Part shown: piece after piece, positions 1 through 7,355 of the stretch
Position numbering within the stretch: the stretch's first letter is position 1
Layout of the letters: each line of letters begins with the position of its first letter
Origin: Caulobacter sp. RHG1
GTDB lineage: Bacteria > Pseudomonadota > Alphaproteobacteria > Caulobacterales > Caulobacteraceae
DNA: 64,000 nt
NCBI RefSeq assembly: GCF_013181195.1
Contig: NZ_SMZP01000003.1
Location: 124,001-188,000 of the forward strand
Reading direction: 5' to 3'
Made by a program: the position numbers and the translations under genes
Notes under the pieces: generated by a model
Database searches by the model: none
The model's input: only the letters and a program-made list of their open reading frames with translations
Told to the model about the DNA's origin: nothing

Positions 1-999
1 CATGACCATGCCGATGCCAAACACCACCGCGGTCTTCAGCAGCAGCAGGCCGGCGGCCGTGGCGAAGATCACCCCCGGCTTGGCGACCAGCAGCGACAGG
101 TCCAGGCGGATGCCCAGCGACACGAAGAACAGGCTCAGCAGCAGACCCTTGAACGGCTCGATCTTGACCTCGACCTCGTGGCGATACTCGGTCTCGGCCA
201 GCAGGATGCCGGCGACGAACGCGCCCAGCGCCATCGACAGACCCGAGACCTGGGCGGCCAGGCCCGCGCCGATGATCACCAGCAGGCAGGCGGCCATGAA
301 CATCTCTTCGCTCTTGGCGCGCGCCACCGACTTCAGCATCGGCCGCAGGGCCAGGCGCCCGACCAGCACGATCGCGCCCAGGCCGATCACGGCGGGAACC
401 AGCGACAGCAGGTCGGCCATGTGGAAGGTGCCATGCCCCCGGCCCATGATCGCCAGGGTGATCAGGATCGGCGCGACGGCCAAGTCCTGGAACAGCAGGA
501 CGGAGAAGGTCGCGCGGCCGGCCTCGGAATGCAGCCGCCGCTTCTCGGCCAGCACCGGCACGGCGATGGCGGTCGAGGACAGGGTCAGGGCCGCGCCGAT
601 GGTCAGGGCCGCCACGGTCGGCTGACCCAGCAGCATGGCGCCGACGCCCAGCACCGCCGAGCAGCCGATCACCTGGATCGCGCCCAGGCCAAAGACCAGC
701 TTGCGCATCAGGCGCAGGCGCTCCCACGACAGCTCCAGCCCGATCATGAACAGCAGGAAGACGACGCCGAACTCGGCCAGCTGGGCGATTTCGTCGGGGT
801 TGTCGACGGTGACGTAGTCCAGCCACGGCGCGACGGGGATGAACCGGCCCAGGCCGAACGGACCCAGGATCACGCCGGCCAGCAGATAGCCGAGGATGGG
901 GTTGATCTTCAGGCGCTTGAAGATCGGCGCCACGATCCCGGCCGTGGCCAGGAACAGGACCAGATCCTTGTAGCTCTCCGCCGAAACCCCGTGCTCCAC
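1..999 (-). CDS. CPA2 cation:proton antiporter, KefB/KefC-like (C-terminal part outside window)
   Basis: This is an inner-membrane sodium/potassium:proton antiporter-type transporter. The visible 333 residues are almost all hydrophobic helices. They carry the family's hallmark start (ILGYLLAGVILGPFGLG) followed by LAEFGVVFLLFMIGLEL, a typical CPA2 pattern. The reading frame runs off the left edge, so the end of the membrane domain and any RCK (TrkA-N) domain are unseen. I chose the GTG at 999 because family similarity begins there and no ATG lies in frame just upstream; its ribosome site is weak. The gene follows the small XRE regulator by 31 bases on the same strand, so the two are probably co-transcribed. 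It is divergent from the YbaL-type gene at 1351. The transported ion cannot be told from sequence. Confidence 0.88.
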   Translation of the reverse strand, partial: MEHGVSAESYKDLVLFLATAGIVAPIFKRLKINPILGYLLAGVILGPFGLGRFIPVAPWLDYVTVDNPDEIAQLAEFGVVFLLFMIGLELSWERLRLMRKLVFGLGAIQVIGCSAVLGVGAMLLGQPTVAALTIGAALTLSSTAIAVPVLAEKRRLHSEAGRATFSVLLFQDLAVAPILITLAIMGRGHGTFHMADLLSLVPAVIGLGAIVLVGRLALRPMLKSVARAKSEEMFMAACLLVIIGAGLAAQVSGLSMALGAFVAGILLAETEYRHEVEVKIEPFKGLLLSLFFVSLGIRLDLSLLVAKPGVIFATAAGLLLLKTAVVFGIGMVM

Positions 1000-1030
1000 C
1001 CGCGTGCCCCGCTCGCTCTCTATCGTGTCG

Positions 1031-1306
1031 TCAGTAAGGTCGCTTCAGCCGCACGCCCGCGCCCGCATCGTCAGGTGCGATCAGGCAGACGCCGCCCGCC
1101 TCGATCGCGTCGATCAGCAGCCGTTCGGTGCTATGGTGCAAGGCGTGGCGCTCGGTCTCGAAATCCTTGACCGTGCTGCGCGACACGCCCGCCCGATCGG
1201 CGAGCTCGCCTTGCGACCAGCTGAGCAGGCCGCGGGCGCCCCGACATTGCGCCGGGTGGAGAATTTTTGCGTGTGGCATCTGGTAGACCTGAGCTTTGTC
1301 GCCCAT
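1031..1306 (-). CDS. small XRE-family helix-turn-helix regulator
   Basis: A 91-residue DNA-binding protein with one Cro/C1-type helix-turn-helix at about residues 30-60 (SWSQGELADRAGVSRSTVKD, then a FE pair). It is followed by a short tail ending GVRLKRPY. The fold matches small XRE proteins that consist only of the HTH. The start could also be the ATG at 1279 (82 residues), which has AGG about nine bases upstream, whereas the ATG at 1306 has little ribosome site. It sits between two divergently arranged CPA2 antiporters and lies 31 bases upstream of one of them. A role in controlling one or both is plausible but is inferred from position only. Confidence 0.82.
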   Translation of the reverse strand: MGDKAQVYQMPHAKILHPAQCRGARGLLSWSQGELADRAGVSRSTVKDFETERHALHHSTERLLIDAIEAGGVCLIAPDDAGAGVRLKRPY

Positions 1307-1350
1307 ATTGGTTGAGTACGCCCGAAAAAGATGACCGTCAAGGAGGCCCT

Positions 1351-3021
1351 TTGCACCATACCTCGCTGATCGCCACCATCGTCGCGGGCCTGGGTCTGGC
1401 CTTCGTGTTCGGCGCCATCGCCAACCGCCTGAAGCTGCCCGTGCTGGTCGGCTATCTGCTGGCGGGCGTGCTGGTCGGGCCGTTCACCCCAGGGTACGTG
1501 GCCGATCAGCAACTGGCGCCGCAGCTGGCCGAGATCGGCGTGATCCTGCTGATGTTCGGGGTGGGGCTGCACTTCTCGCTCAAGGACCTGCTGTCGGTGC
1601 GGACCATCGCCATTCCCGGCGCCATCGTGCAGATCGGCGCAGCGACGGTGATGGGCCTTGGCCTGGCGCTGGCCCTGGGCTGGAGCCTCGGCGCGGGCGT
1701 GGTGTTCGGCCTGGCCCTGTCGGTGGCCTCGACCGTGGTGCTGCTGCGGGCCCTGCAGGAGCGGCGGCTGATCGAGACCGGACGCGGCAAGATCGCGGTC
1801 GGCTGGCTGATCGTCGAGGACCTGGCCATGGTGCTGGCGCTCGTTTTGCTGCCGGCCCTGTCCGGCGTGCTGGGCGGCGAGGCCCCGGCCGATCACGGCG
1901 CCAGCAGCAGCGTGCTGGGCGCCTTCGCCATGACCATCGGCAAGGTCGTGGCCTTCGTGGCGTTGATGCTGATCGTCGGCCGACGGGTCATTCCCTGGAT
2001 CCTGCACCGCATCGCCCACACTGGCTCGCGCGAGCTGTTCCGCCTGGGCGTGCTGGCCATCGCCCTGGGCGTGGCGTTCGGCTCGGCCGCGTTGTTTGGC
2101 GTGTCGTTCGCCCTGGGGGCCTTCTTCGCCGGCATGATCATGGCCGAGAGCGAGCTGTCCCAGCAGGCCGCCAACGAGACCCTGCCGCTGCGCGACGCCT
2201 TCGCGGTGCTGTTCTTCGTCTCGATCGGCATGCTGTTCAACTATCAGATCATCCTGCAGCAGCCGCTGGCCGTGCTGGCCACCGTGGCCATCATCGTGGT
2301 CGGCAAGTCGATCGCCGCCCTGTTGATCGTCCTGGCCTTCCGCCGTCCGATGAGCACGGCCCTGACCATCTCGGCCAGCCTGGCCCAGATCGGCGAGTTC
2401 TCGTTCATTCTCGTGGGCCTGGGCGTGTCGCTGAAGCTGCTGCCGGCCGAGGGCCGCGACCTGGTGCTGGCCGGCGCCATCCTGTCGATCCTGATCAACC
2501 CACTGCTGTTCGCCTGGCTGGACCGCATCCTGCCCAAGATGATCGAGAAGGAGCGCAAGGCCGCCAGCAACGAGCCCGTGGTCAGCGCCGCCGCCCAGCC
2601 CCACGCCCTGCTGATCGGCTATGGCCGGGTCGGCAAGCTGGTGGCGGAAGGCCTGAAGGGTCGCACGCCCCTGGTGGTCATCGAGGACGACGTCGAGCGC
2701 GCCGACGAACTGCGCAAGGCCGGCTTCGAGACGGTCAGCGGCAATGCGGTCAAGCCCGACGTCCTGATGAAGGCCGGCCTGGACAAGGCCACCCACCTGT
2801 TCGTCGCCGTGCCCAATCCGTTCGAGGCCGTGCGCATCATCGAACAGGCCCGCGTCGCCAACCCCAAGGTCGAGATCATCGCCCGCGCCTACACCGACGC
2901 CGATGTCGCCCTGCTCAAGGAAACCGGCGCCACCCACGCCCTGATCGGCGAGGAAGAGATCGCCAAGGGCATGCTCTCCCGCGCGCCCCGCAAGAAGCCG
3001 CCGGCCCAGACGGCGCACTGA
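1351..3021 (+). CDS. ybaL: YbaL-type CPA2 cation:proton antiporter with RCK domain
   Basis: A 556-residue transporter, matching the usual length of the YbaL/Kef family (about 558 in E. coli). Residues 1-400 are a string of membrane helices including GYLLAGVLVGPFTPGY and GVILLMFGVGLHF. From about residue 415 a cytoplasmic RCK_N (TrkA-N) Rossmann domain follows, with GYGRVG at about 423 for nucleotide binding. I set the start at the TTG at 1351 because a near-perfect AGGAGG lies at 1341-1346 and similarity to the family begins directly after it. Upstream in-frame residues look non-coding. The copper chaperone gene follows by 18 bases, so they probably share an mRNA. Activity is probably potassium or sodium/proton exchange gated by the RCK domain. 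Confidence 0.92.
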   Translation: MHHTSLIATIVAGLGLAFVFGAIANRLKLPVLVGYLLAGVLVGPFTPGYVADQQLAPQLAEIGVILLMFGVGLHFSLKDLLSVRTIAIPGAIVQIGAATVMGLGLALALGWSLGAGVVFGLALSVASTVVLLRALQERRLIETGRGKIAVGWLIVEDLAMVLALVLLPALSGVLGGEAPADHGASSSVLGAFAMTIGKVVAFVALMLIVGRRVIPWILHRIAHTGSRELFRLGVLAIALGVAFGSAALFGVSFALGAFFAGMIMAESELSQQAANETLPLRDAFAVLFFVSIGMLFNYQIILQQPLAVLATVAIIVVGKSIAALLIVLAFRRPMSTALTISASLAQIGEFSFILVGLGVSLKLLPAEGRDLVLAGAILSILINPLLFAWLDRILPKMIEKERKAASNEPVVSAAAQPHALLIGYGRVGKLVAEGLKGRTPLVVIEDDVERADELRKAGFETVSGNAVKPDVLMKAGLDKATHLFVAVPNPFEAVRIIEQARVANPKVEIIARAYTDADVALLKETGATHALIGEEEIAKGMLSRAPRKKPPAQTAH

Positions 3022-3039
3022 CTTTCGAAAGGACCGATC

Positions 3040-3513
3040 ATGTCCCGCCTGCTCATCGCCGCCCTCGCCTTGACGACCCTGGCCGCGCCCGTCGCCCACG
3101 CCGCCGACCAGATCTCCGTCCGCCAGCCTTGGAGCCGTCCGGCCCAGGCGGGCATGAACGGCGTCGGCTTCCTGACCATCGCCAACACCGGCAAGACGCC
3201 CGTGACCCTGAGAAGCGCCGCGAGCCCGGCGGCCGGCAAGGTCGAGATCCACCAGTCGGCCATGGCTAACGGCGTCATGACCATGCGCCGCCAGGACAAC
3301 GGCCTTGTCGTCCCCGCCGGCGATCAGGTCGCCCTGGCTCCAGGCGGCTATCACCTGATGCTGATCGGCCTGAAGAAGGCCCAGGGCGCGGGGCAAAAAG
3401 TTCCCGTAACCCTGGTCTTCGACGGCGGCCGCCAGATCCAGGTCGAACTGGCTGTCCAGCTGGCCGCCCCCACGGCTGGTGGGGCCGCGACACAGGCCGG
3501 CCATCACCACTAA
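3040..3513 (+). CDS. periplasmic PCu(A)C copper chaperone (DUF461)
   Basis: A 157-residue exported protein with a clear signal peptide (about residues 1-21, cleaved after VAHA). It has the PCu(A)C copper-binding pattern: His71, Met82 and then the pair His105-x-Met107 (GYHLML). Family members bind Cu(I) in the periplasm and deliver it to cytochrome oxidase CuA or CuB. The protein ends in three histidines (GHHH), which could add metal affinity. It follows the YbaL-type antiporter by 18 bases. No cytochrome oxidase or Sco gene is seen nearby, so the recipient is not known here. Confidence 0.92.
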   Translation: MSRLLIAALALTTLAAPVAHAADQISVRQPWSRPAQAGMNGVGFLTIANTGKTPVTLRSAASPAAGKVEIHQSAMANGVMTMRRQDNGLVVPAGDQVALAPGGYHLMLIGLKKAQGAGQKVPVTLVFDGGRQIQVELAVQLAAPTAGGAATQAGHHH

Positions 3514-3611
3514 AGCCCCGAAACCGGCCACATGAACTTTTTTTAAGGGAGAGAATTTTTCGCGCCGTTGCAGATTGCCGCCAGCTCACTGCCAACGGAT
3601 TGCGATTTTCC

Positions 3612-5756
3612 ATGAAAAGAGTTTGGTTCGGCGCGGCCGCCGTCGCGGCCCTGTCCCTGTCGGCGTTCGGCGCCTCCACCTCGGCCCAGGCCCACGAACA
3701 GCACGCCTGCATCGACGACGCCTGCGAGATGGTCTCGCTGCTGCCCGACTTCGCCCAGATCGCGGCCCAGACCGCCGGCGGCGGCGTGGCGACCTCGCTG
3801 GAATCCCCCCGCTACGGCGCCTGGGGCTTCGACATCACCGGCATGGACACCACGGTGAAGCCGGGCGACGACTTCTACAAGTTCGCCAACGGCGTCTGGG
3901 AAGCCCGCACCGAGATCCCGTCGGACCGCGCCCGCTACGGCAATTTCGACAAGCTGGCCGAACTGTCGGACGCCCGCACCAAGGCGATCATCGAAGCCGC
4001 CGCCGCCGACAAGGCCGCTGCCGGTGAGAAGGCCAAGGTCGGCGCCGCCTATCGCGCCTTCATGGACGAGGCCGGCATCGAGAAGCTGGACGCCGCGCCG
4101 CTGAAGCCGTGGCTGGACGAGGTCCGCAAGGTCAAGACCAAGGACGAGTTCACGACGATGATGGGTCGCTCGTCGACCACGCCCTACGCCTCGATCCTGG
4201 GCGTCGGCGTCTCGATCGACGCCAAGAACCCCAAGGCCTACGCCGTGATGGCCGGCACCTCGGGCCTGTCGCTGCCCGACCGCGACTACTATCTGGACGC
4301 CAAGTTCGCCGACAAGAAGACCGCCTACCTGGCCTATGTGCAGCAGATGCTGACCCTGGGCGGCTGGGACAAGCCGGCCGAGCACGCCAAGGCCATCGTC
4401 GACTTCGAAACCAAGCTGGCCGAAGCCTCGTGGACCCGCGTCGAACGCCGCGACCGCGACAAGACCTACAACCCCGCCAACCTCGCCGAGCTGCAGGCGA
4501 TGACGCCGGGCTACGACTGGAAGCGCTACCTGGCCGCCGCCGAACTGAGCGGCGTGGACCGCATCATCGTCACGACCAACACCGCCTTCCCGAAGTTCGC
4601 CAAGATCTACGCCGACACCCCGGTGGACACGCTGAAGGCCTGGCAGGCGTTCAAGGTCATCGACGGCGCGGCCCCGCTGCTGTCCAAGCGCTTCGTCGAC
4701 GCAGCCTTCGCGTTCCGCAACAAGACCCTGGCCGGTCAGCCCGAGCAGCGCCCGCGCTGGAAGCGCGGCGTGGCCCAGGTCAACAACATGCTGGGCGAAG
4801 CGGTCGGCAAGGACTATGTCGCGGCCTATTTCCCGGCCTCGTCGAAGGCCAAGATGGAGTCGCTGGTCGGCGACATCCGCACCGTCCTGAAGACCCGCAT
4901 CGACAACCTCGACTGGATGGGTGCCGAGACCAAGGTCAAGGCCCAGGACAAGCTGGCCAAGTTCACCGTCAAGATCGGCTATCCCGATCACTGGCGTGAC
5001 TACTCGGCGCTGGAGATCAAGGACAACGACGCCTACGGCAACCTCATCCGCGCCGGCGCCTGGGACTACCGCTACGACGTGGCGCGTCTGAACAAGCCGG
5101 TCGACAAGACCGAGTGGGGCATGACCCCGCAGACGGTCAACGCCTACTACAACTTCGCCAACAACGAGATCGTGTTCCCGGCCGCGATCCTGCAGGCGCC
5201 GTTCTTCCACCCCGACGCCGACCCGGCCATCAACTACGGCGGCATCGGCGGCGTGATCGGTCACGAGATCGGCCACGGCTTCGACGACCAGGGCCGCAAG
5301 TCCGACGGCGACGGCGTTCTGCGCGACTGGTGGACTGCCGAGGACGGCGCCAAGTTCCAGGTCCAGGCCGACAAGCTGGGCGCCCAGTACTCGGCGTTCG
5401 AGCCCTTCCCGGGCGTGCACGTCAACGGCAAGCTGACCATGGGCGAGAACATCGGCGACATGGCCGGCCTGGCCTTCGCTCTGGACGCCTATCGCGTCTC
5501 GCTGCACGGCAAGCCCGCGCCGGTGCTGGACGGCTTCACCGGCGACCAGCGCGTCTATCTGGGCTGGGCCCAGGTGTGGCGCGGCAAGTCGCGTGAGGAC
5601 GCCCTGAAGCAGCAGATCGCCAGCGATCCGCACTCGCCGGGCTACTACCGCGTCAACGGTACGATCCGGAACCAGCCCGGCTGGTACTCGGCCTTCGACG
5701 TCAAGGCCGGCGACACGCTGTACGTCGCTCCGGCGGACCGCGTGAAGATCTGGTAG
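3612..5756 (+). CDS. secreted M13-family zinc metallopeptidase (PepO/neprilysin-like)
   Basis: A 714-residue zinc endopeptidase of the neprilysin family. It begins with a signal peptide (residues 1-27, ending TSAQA). The zinc site HExxH is seen as GHEIGHGFDDQGRKSD (His551, Glu552, His555), and the third ligand lies in GENIGDMAG (Glu612, with Asp616). The peptidase_M13_N region fills the first half (from DDFYKFANGVWEA). The end of the sequence, RVKIW, is a usual terminus for this family. I use the ATG at 3612; a TTG four codons earlier is open but has no better ribosome site. It is likely periplasmic and degrades small peptides. An intrinsic terminator follows at 5783. Confidence 0.95.
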   Translation: MKRVWFGAAAVAALSLSAFGASTSAQAHEQHACIDDACEMVSLLPDFAQIAAQTAGGGVATSLESPRYGAWGFDITGMDTTVKPGDDFYKFANGVWEARTEIPSDRARYGNFDKLAELSDARTKAIIEAAAADKAAAGEKAKVGAAYRAFMDEAGIEKLDAAPLKPWLDEVRKVKTKDEFTTMMGRSSTTPYASILGVGVSIDAKNPKAYAVMAGTSGLSLPDRDYYLDAKFADKKTAYLAYVQQMLTLGGWDKPAEHAKAIVDFETKLAEASWTRVERRDRDKTYNPANLAELQAMTPGYDWKRYLAAAELSGVDRIIVTTNTAFPKFAKIYADTPVDTLKAWQAFKVIDGAAPLLSKRFVDAAFAFRNKTLAGQPEQRPRWKRGVAQVNNMLGEAVGKDYVAAYFPASSKAKMESLVGDIRTVLKTRIDNLDWMGAETKVKAQDKLAKFTVKIGYPDHWRDYSALEIKDNDAYGNLIRAGAWDYRYDVARLNKPVDKTEWGMTPQTVNAYYNFANNEIVFPAAILQAPFFHPDADPAINYGGIGGVIGHEIGHGFDDQGRKSDGDGVLRDWWTAEDGAKFQVQADKLGAQYSAFEPFPGVHVNGKLTMGENIGDMAGLAFALDAYRVSLHGKPAPVLDGFTGDQRVYLGWAQVWRGKSREDALKQQIASDPHSPGYYRVNGTIRNQPGWYSAFDVKAGDTLYVAPADRVKIW

Positions 5757-5782
5757 TCGCCTGATCTGATTGCCAGAAGAGA

Positions 5783-5812
5783 GGGCCGGCGCACCCGCGT
5801 CGGCCCTTTTTT
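5783..5812 (+). terminator. intrinsic terminator of the M13 peptidase gene
   Basis: A perfect 10-base-pair hairpin (arms 5783-5792 and 5797-5806, allowing one G-T pair) closes a four-base ACCC loop and is followed by six T residues. It lies 26 bases after the peptidase stop codon. Confidence 0.92.
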
Positions 5813-5887
5813 GTGCAACGCACAAGATGCCACAGGGACAACGGCGTGTTCGCGTTCTATTCCGCTCGCTCAATGCGAGTTGAAAGT

Positions 5888-6118
5888 ATGCGTATCCTAT
5901 TCAAGATTGCTCACCAGGCGCCCGGTCTCGACCTGATCCTGACCTGGCGCGACGCCGACGGCGCCGTCCACGAAGAAGCCGTCACCCTGCCCACGGCCTA
6001 CGCCGCCGCCGAAGCGGTCGCCCTGCTGGGACAGATCCGCCCCGAGGGCCGCACCGAGGCCATGGTCCGCCGGGTGCTGAAGACCGTGCCCAAGGCTCCG
6101 CGCCAGGGACGAAGCTAG
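5888..6118 (+). CDS. small uncharacterised protein (76 aa)
   Basis: I do not recognise this protein. It is 76 residues starting MRILFKIAHQAPG. It has a short beta-like segment (LDLILTWRDADGAVHEEAVTL) and then an alanine-rich helix and a basic tail (KTVPKAPRQGRS). Codon use matches the GC-rich neighbours, which supports it being real. The ATG at 5888 is preferred over an upstream extension (5813) that would begin inside the previous terminator region. A terminator stands upstream and a palindromic repeat downstream, so it is probably transcribed alone. Confidence 0.6.
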   Translation: MRILFKIAHQAPGLDLILTWRDADGAVHEEAVTLPTAYAAAEAVALLGQIRPEGRTEAMVRRVLKTVPKAPRQGRS

Positions 6119-6150
6119 GATTGGAACAGGGGTGGACCGCCGCTTGCTGA

Positions 6151-6293
6151 GCGCCCCCTCCGTCGCGATGCGTATCCGCATCGCGCCACCTCCCCCGTAC
6201 GCTTCGCTACGGTTGAGGAAAGAGCCGCTTCCTCCTCACCCGCTTGCGGGGGAGGTGGCGCGGCGCCGATAGGCGACGTGACGGAGGGGGCGC
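6151..6293. repeat. palindromic intergenic repeat, copy 1 of family A
   Basis: The ends are a perfect 14-base inverted pair: GCGCCCCCTCCGTC at 6151-6164 and its complement at 6280-6293. A second inverted pair, CCACCTCCCCC (6186-6196) against GGGGGAGGTGG (about 6247-6258), lies inside. The same layout recurs at 14554-14683 and as a half copy at 21001-21050. It lies between two genes and could fold into a long hairpin. Confidence 0.85.
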
Positions 6294-6353
6294 TTGATAC
6301 TCAACCTAAGGCGCGGCATTGACGGCATGCCCGGGCGGCCCGAACTTTCCGCC

Positions 6354-7154
6354 ATGAAGACAGGACGCCCTGGCCATCGAGGCTTGTCGATCGCAGCCGT
6401 CGTGCTGGCGTTCGCCTTCAATTTCGCCAACGCCTCCGCCGCTGACTTCTGCGCCCTTCCAGCCTCGCCGCGCATCATCGCCAGCGAAGGTCTCAGCAGC
6501 GCCAAGGGATCCCGGCTCATCCAGGCCTGGGAGTTTCCGGATGCGCCGATCTACTGGTCGGCGGCAGACCCAGCCGATTCCGTCTTTCAGGCCTTCAAGG
6601 CCGGCGTGACCCAGCACGTCCCCATCACCGATCCGGTCAGGCTGCTGCGATCCTCGCCGGCCTGGAACAACCCGCGCCTCCAGCAGAACAACGCCCTGGT
6701 AGCCGATAGGGCCGACGACTGGATCCGTCCCGCCGGTTGCCTCGAAAAGCTGCTGCTGGCCAACCAGCACGGGCGCGTGGATCTGTTCGAACGCCCGACC
6801 GAGTTCGCCGCGCTGGTGCTGCGCTCACCCGAGGGTGACCGGCTGCGGGTGTATTACCTCACGATCAACGAGGACGGGATCGGCCGCATGTCGCCGCTGA
6901 CCGAGCCCGCCGCCGTCGACGTCAAGGCGGGTTGGCGCCTGGAGATCGCCCTGCACAATCACAGTTTCCACCCGGGCCAGCCGTCGCTCGACGGCGTACT
7001 GGCGCCGAGCGAAGCGGACGCCCAGTTCGCGGTGAACCTCGCCGCAGACGCCGGATTGCGAGCGGCCTGGATCACCAATGGCCTGCATACCAGCCGTATC
7101 CCGGCGCAGGCGTTCGGGCTGTTCGTCTCCCCCGCCGCGCCCATCGCAAAATGA
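6354..7154 (+). CDS. uncharacterised exported protein (266 aa)
   Basis: I do not recognise a family. The protein begins MKTGRPGHRGLSIAAVVLAF and continues through a hydrophobic segment to NASAADFC, a plausible signal peptide of about 30 residues. The mature part is rich in loops and contains a stretch (EIALHNHSFHPGQPSLDG) with three histidines within ten residues, which could bind metal, but this is only a possibility. In-frame starts exist upstream (6294, 6327); ATG 6354 is chosen because it places the signal peptide at the start. The next gene, an iron-type TonB receptor, is 200 bases downstream behind its own Fur-like site, so a shared transcript is unlikely. Confidence 0.72.
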   Translation: MKTGRPGHRGLSIAAVVLAFAFNFANASAADFCALPASPRIIASEGLSSAKGSRLIQAWEFPDAPIYWSAADPADSVFQAFKAGVTQHVPITDPVRLLRSSPAWNNPRLQQNNALVADRADDWIRPAGCLEKLLLANQHGRVDLFERPTEFAALVLRSPEGDRLRVYYLTINEDGIGRMSPLTEPAAVDVKAGWRLEIALHNHSFHPGQPSLDGVLAPSEADAQFAVNLAADAGLRAAWITNGLHTSRIPAQAFGLFVSPAAPIAK

Positions 7155-7314
7155 GCCTCCGGACAAGGCTGGAGGCGCCTCGCGCATCAGCGTCTTGAGA
7201 TGATCTTGCGAGTCACTTGCATTTAATCAAGAGAGCGCCCAAAAGGCGTCGCAGTTCGGCGGCAGCGCTTCGCTCTCTCCCAAGCGCCAGAGGGGAGTCG
7301 CGCCGCCTTGATAA

Positions 7315-7333
7315 GCGAATGATTCTTATTCGC
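7315..7333. promoter_or_regulatory. Fur-box-like inverted repeat upstream of TonB receptor
   Basis: GCGAATGATTCTTATTCGC is a 19-base dyad (arms GCGAAT and ATTCGC). It lies 22 bases before the receptor start and is surrounded by AT-rich sequence. Length, AT-rich centre and position fit a Fur-type iron operator that would repress the receptor and its TonB when iron is plentiful. The match is by eye only. Confidence 0.6.
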
Positions 7334-7355
7334 ACATATTATCGGGGATAATTCG

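Noticed and set aside
1267-1350. Upstream extension of the YbaL-type antiporter
   Set aside because: The TTG at 1351 has a near-perfect ribosome site and begins the family similarity; the preceding residues do not resemble a transporter start.
1114-3531. Very long minus-strand open frames (805 aa here; similar at 3543-5873, 7326-9341 and elsewhere)
   Set aside because: They lie opposite genes with clear family motifs and have the skewed Gly/Gln/His/Arg make-up produced by reading GC-rich codons backwards.
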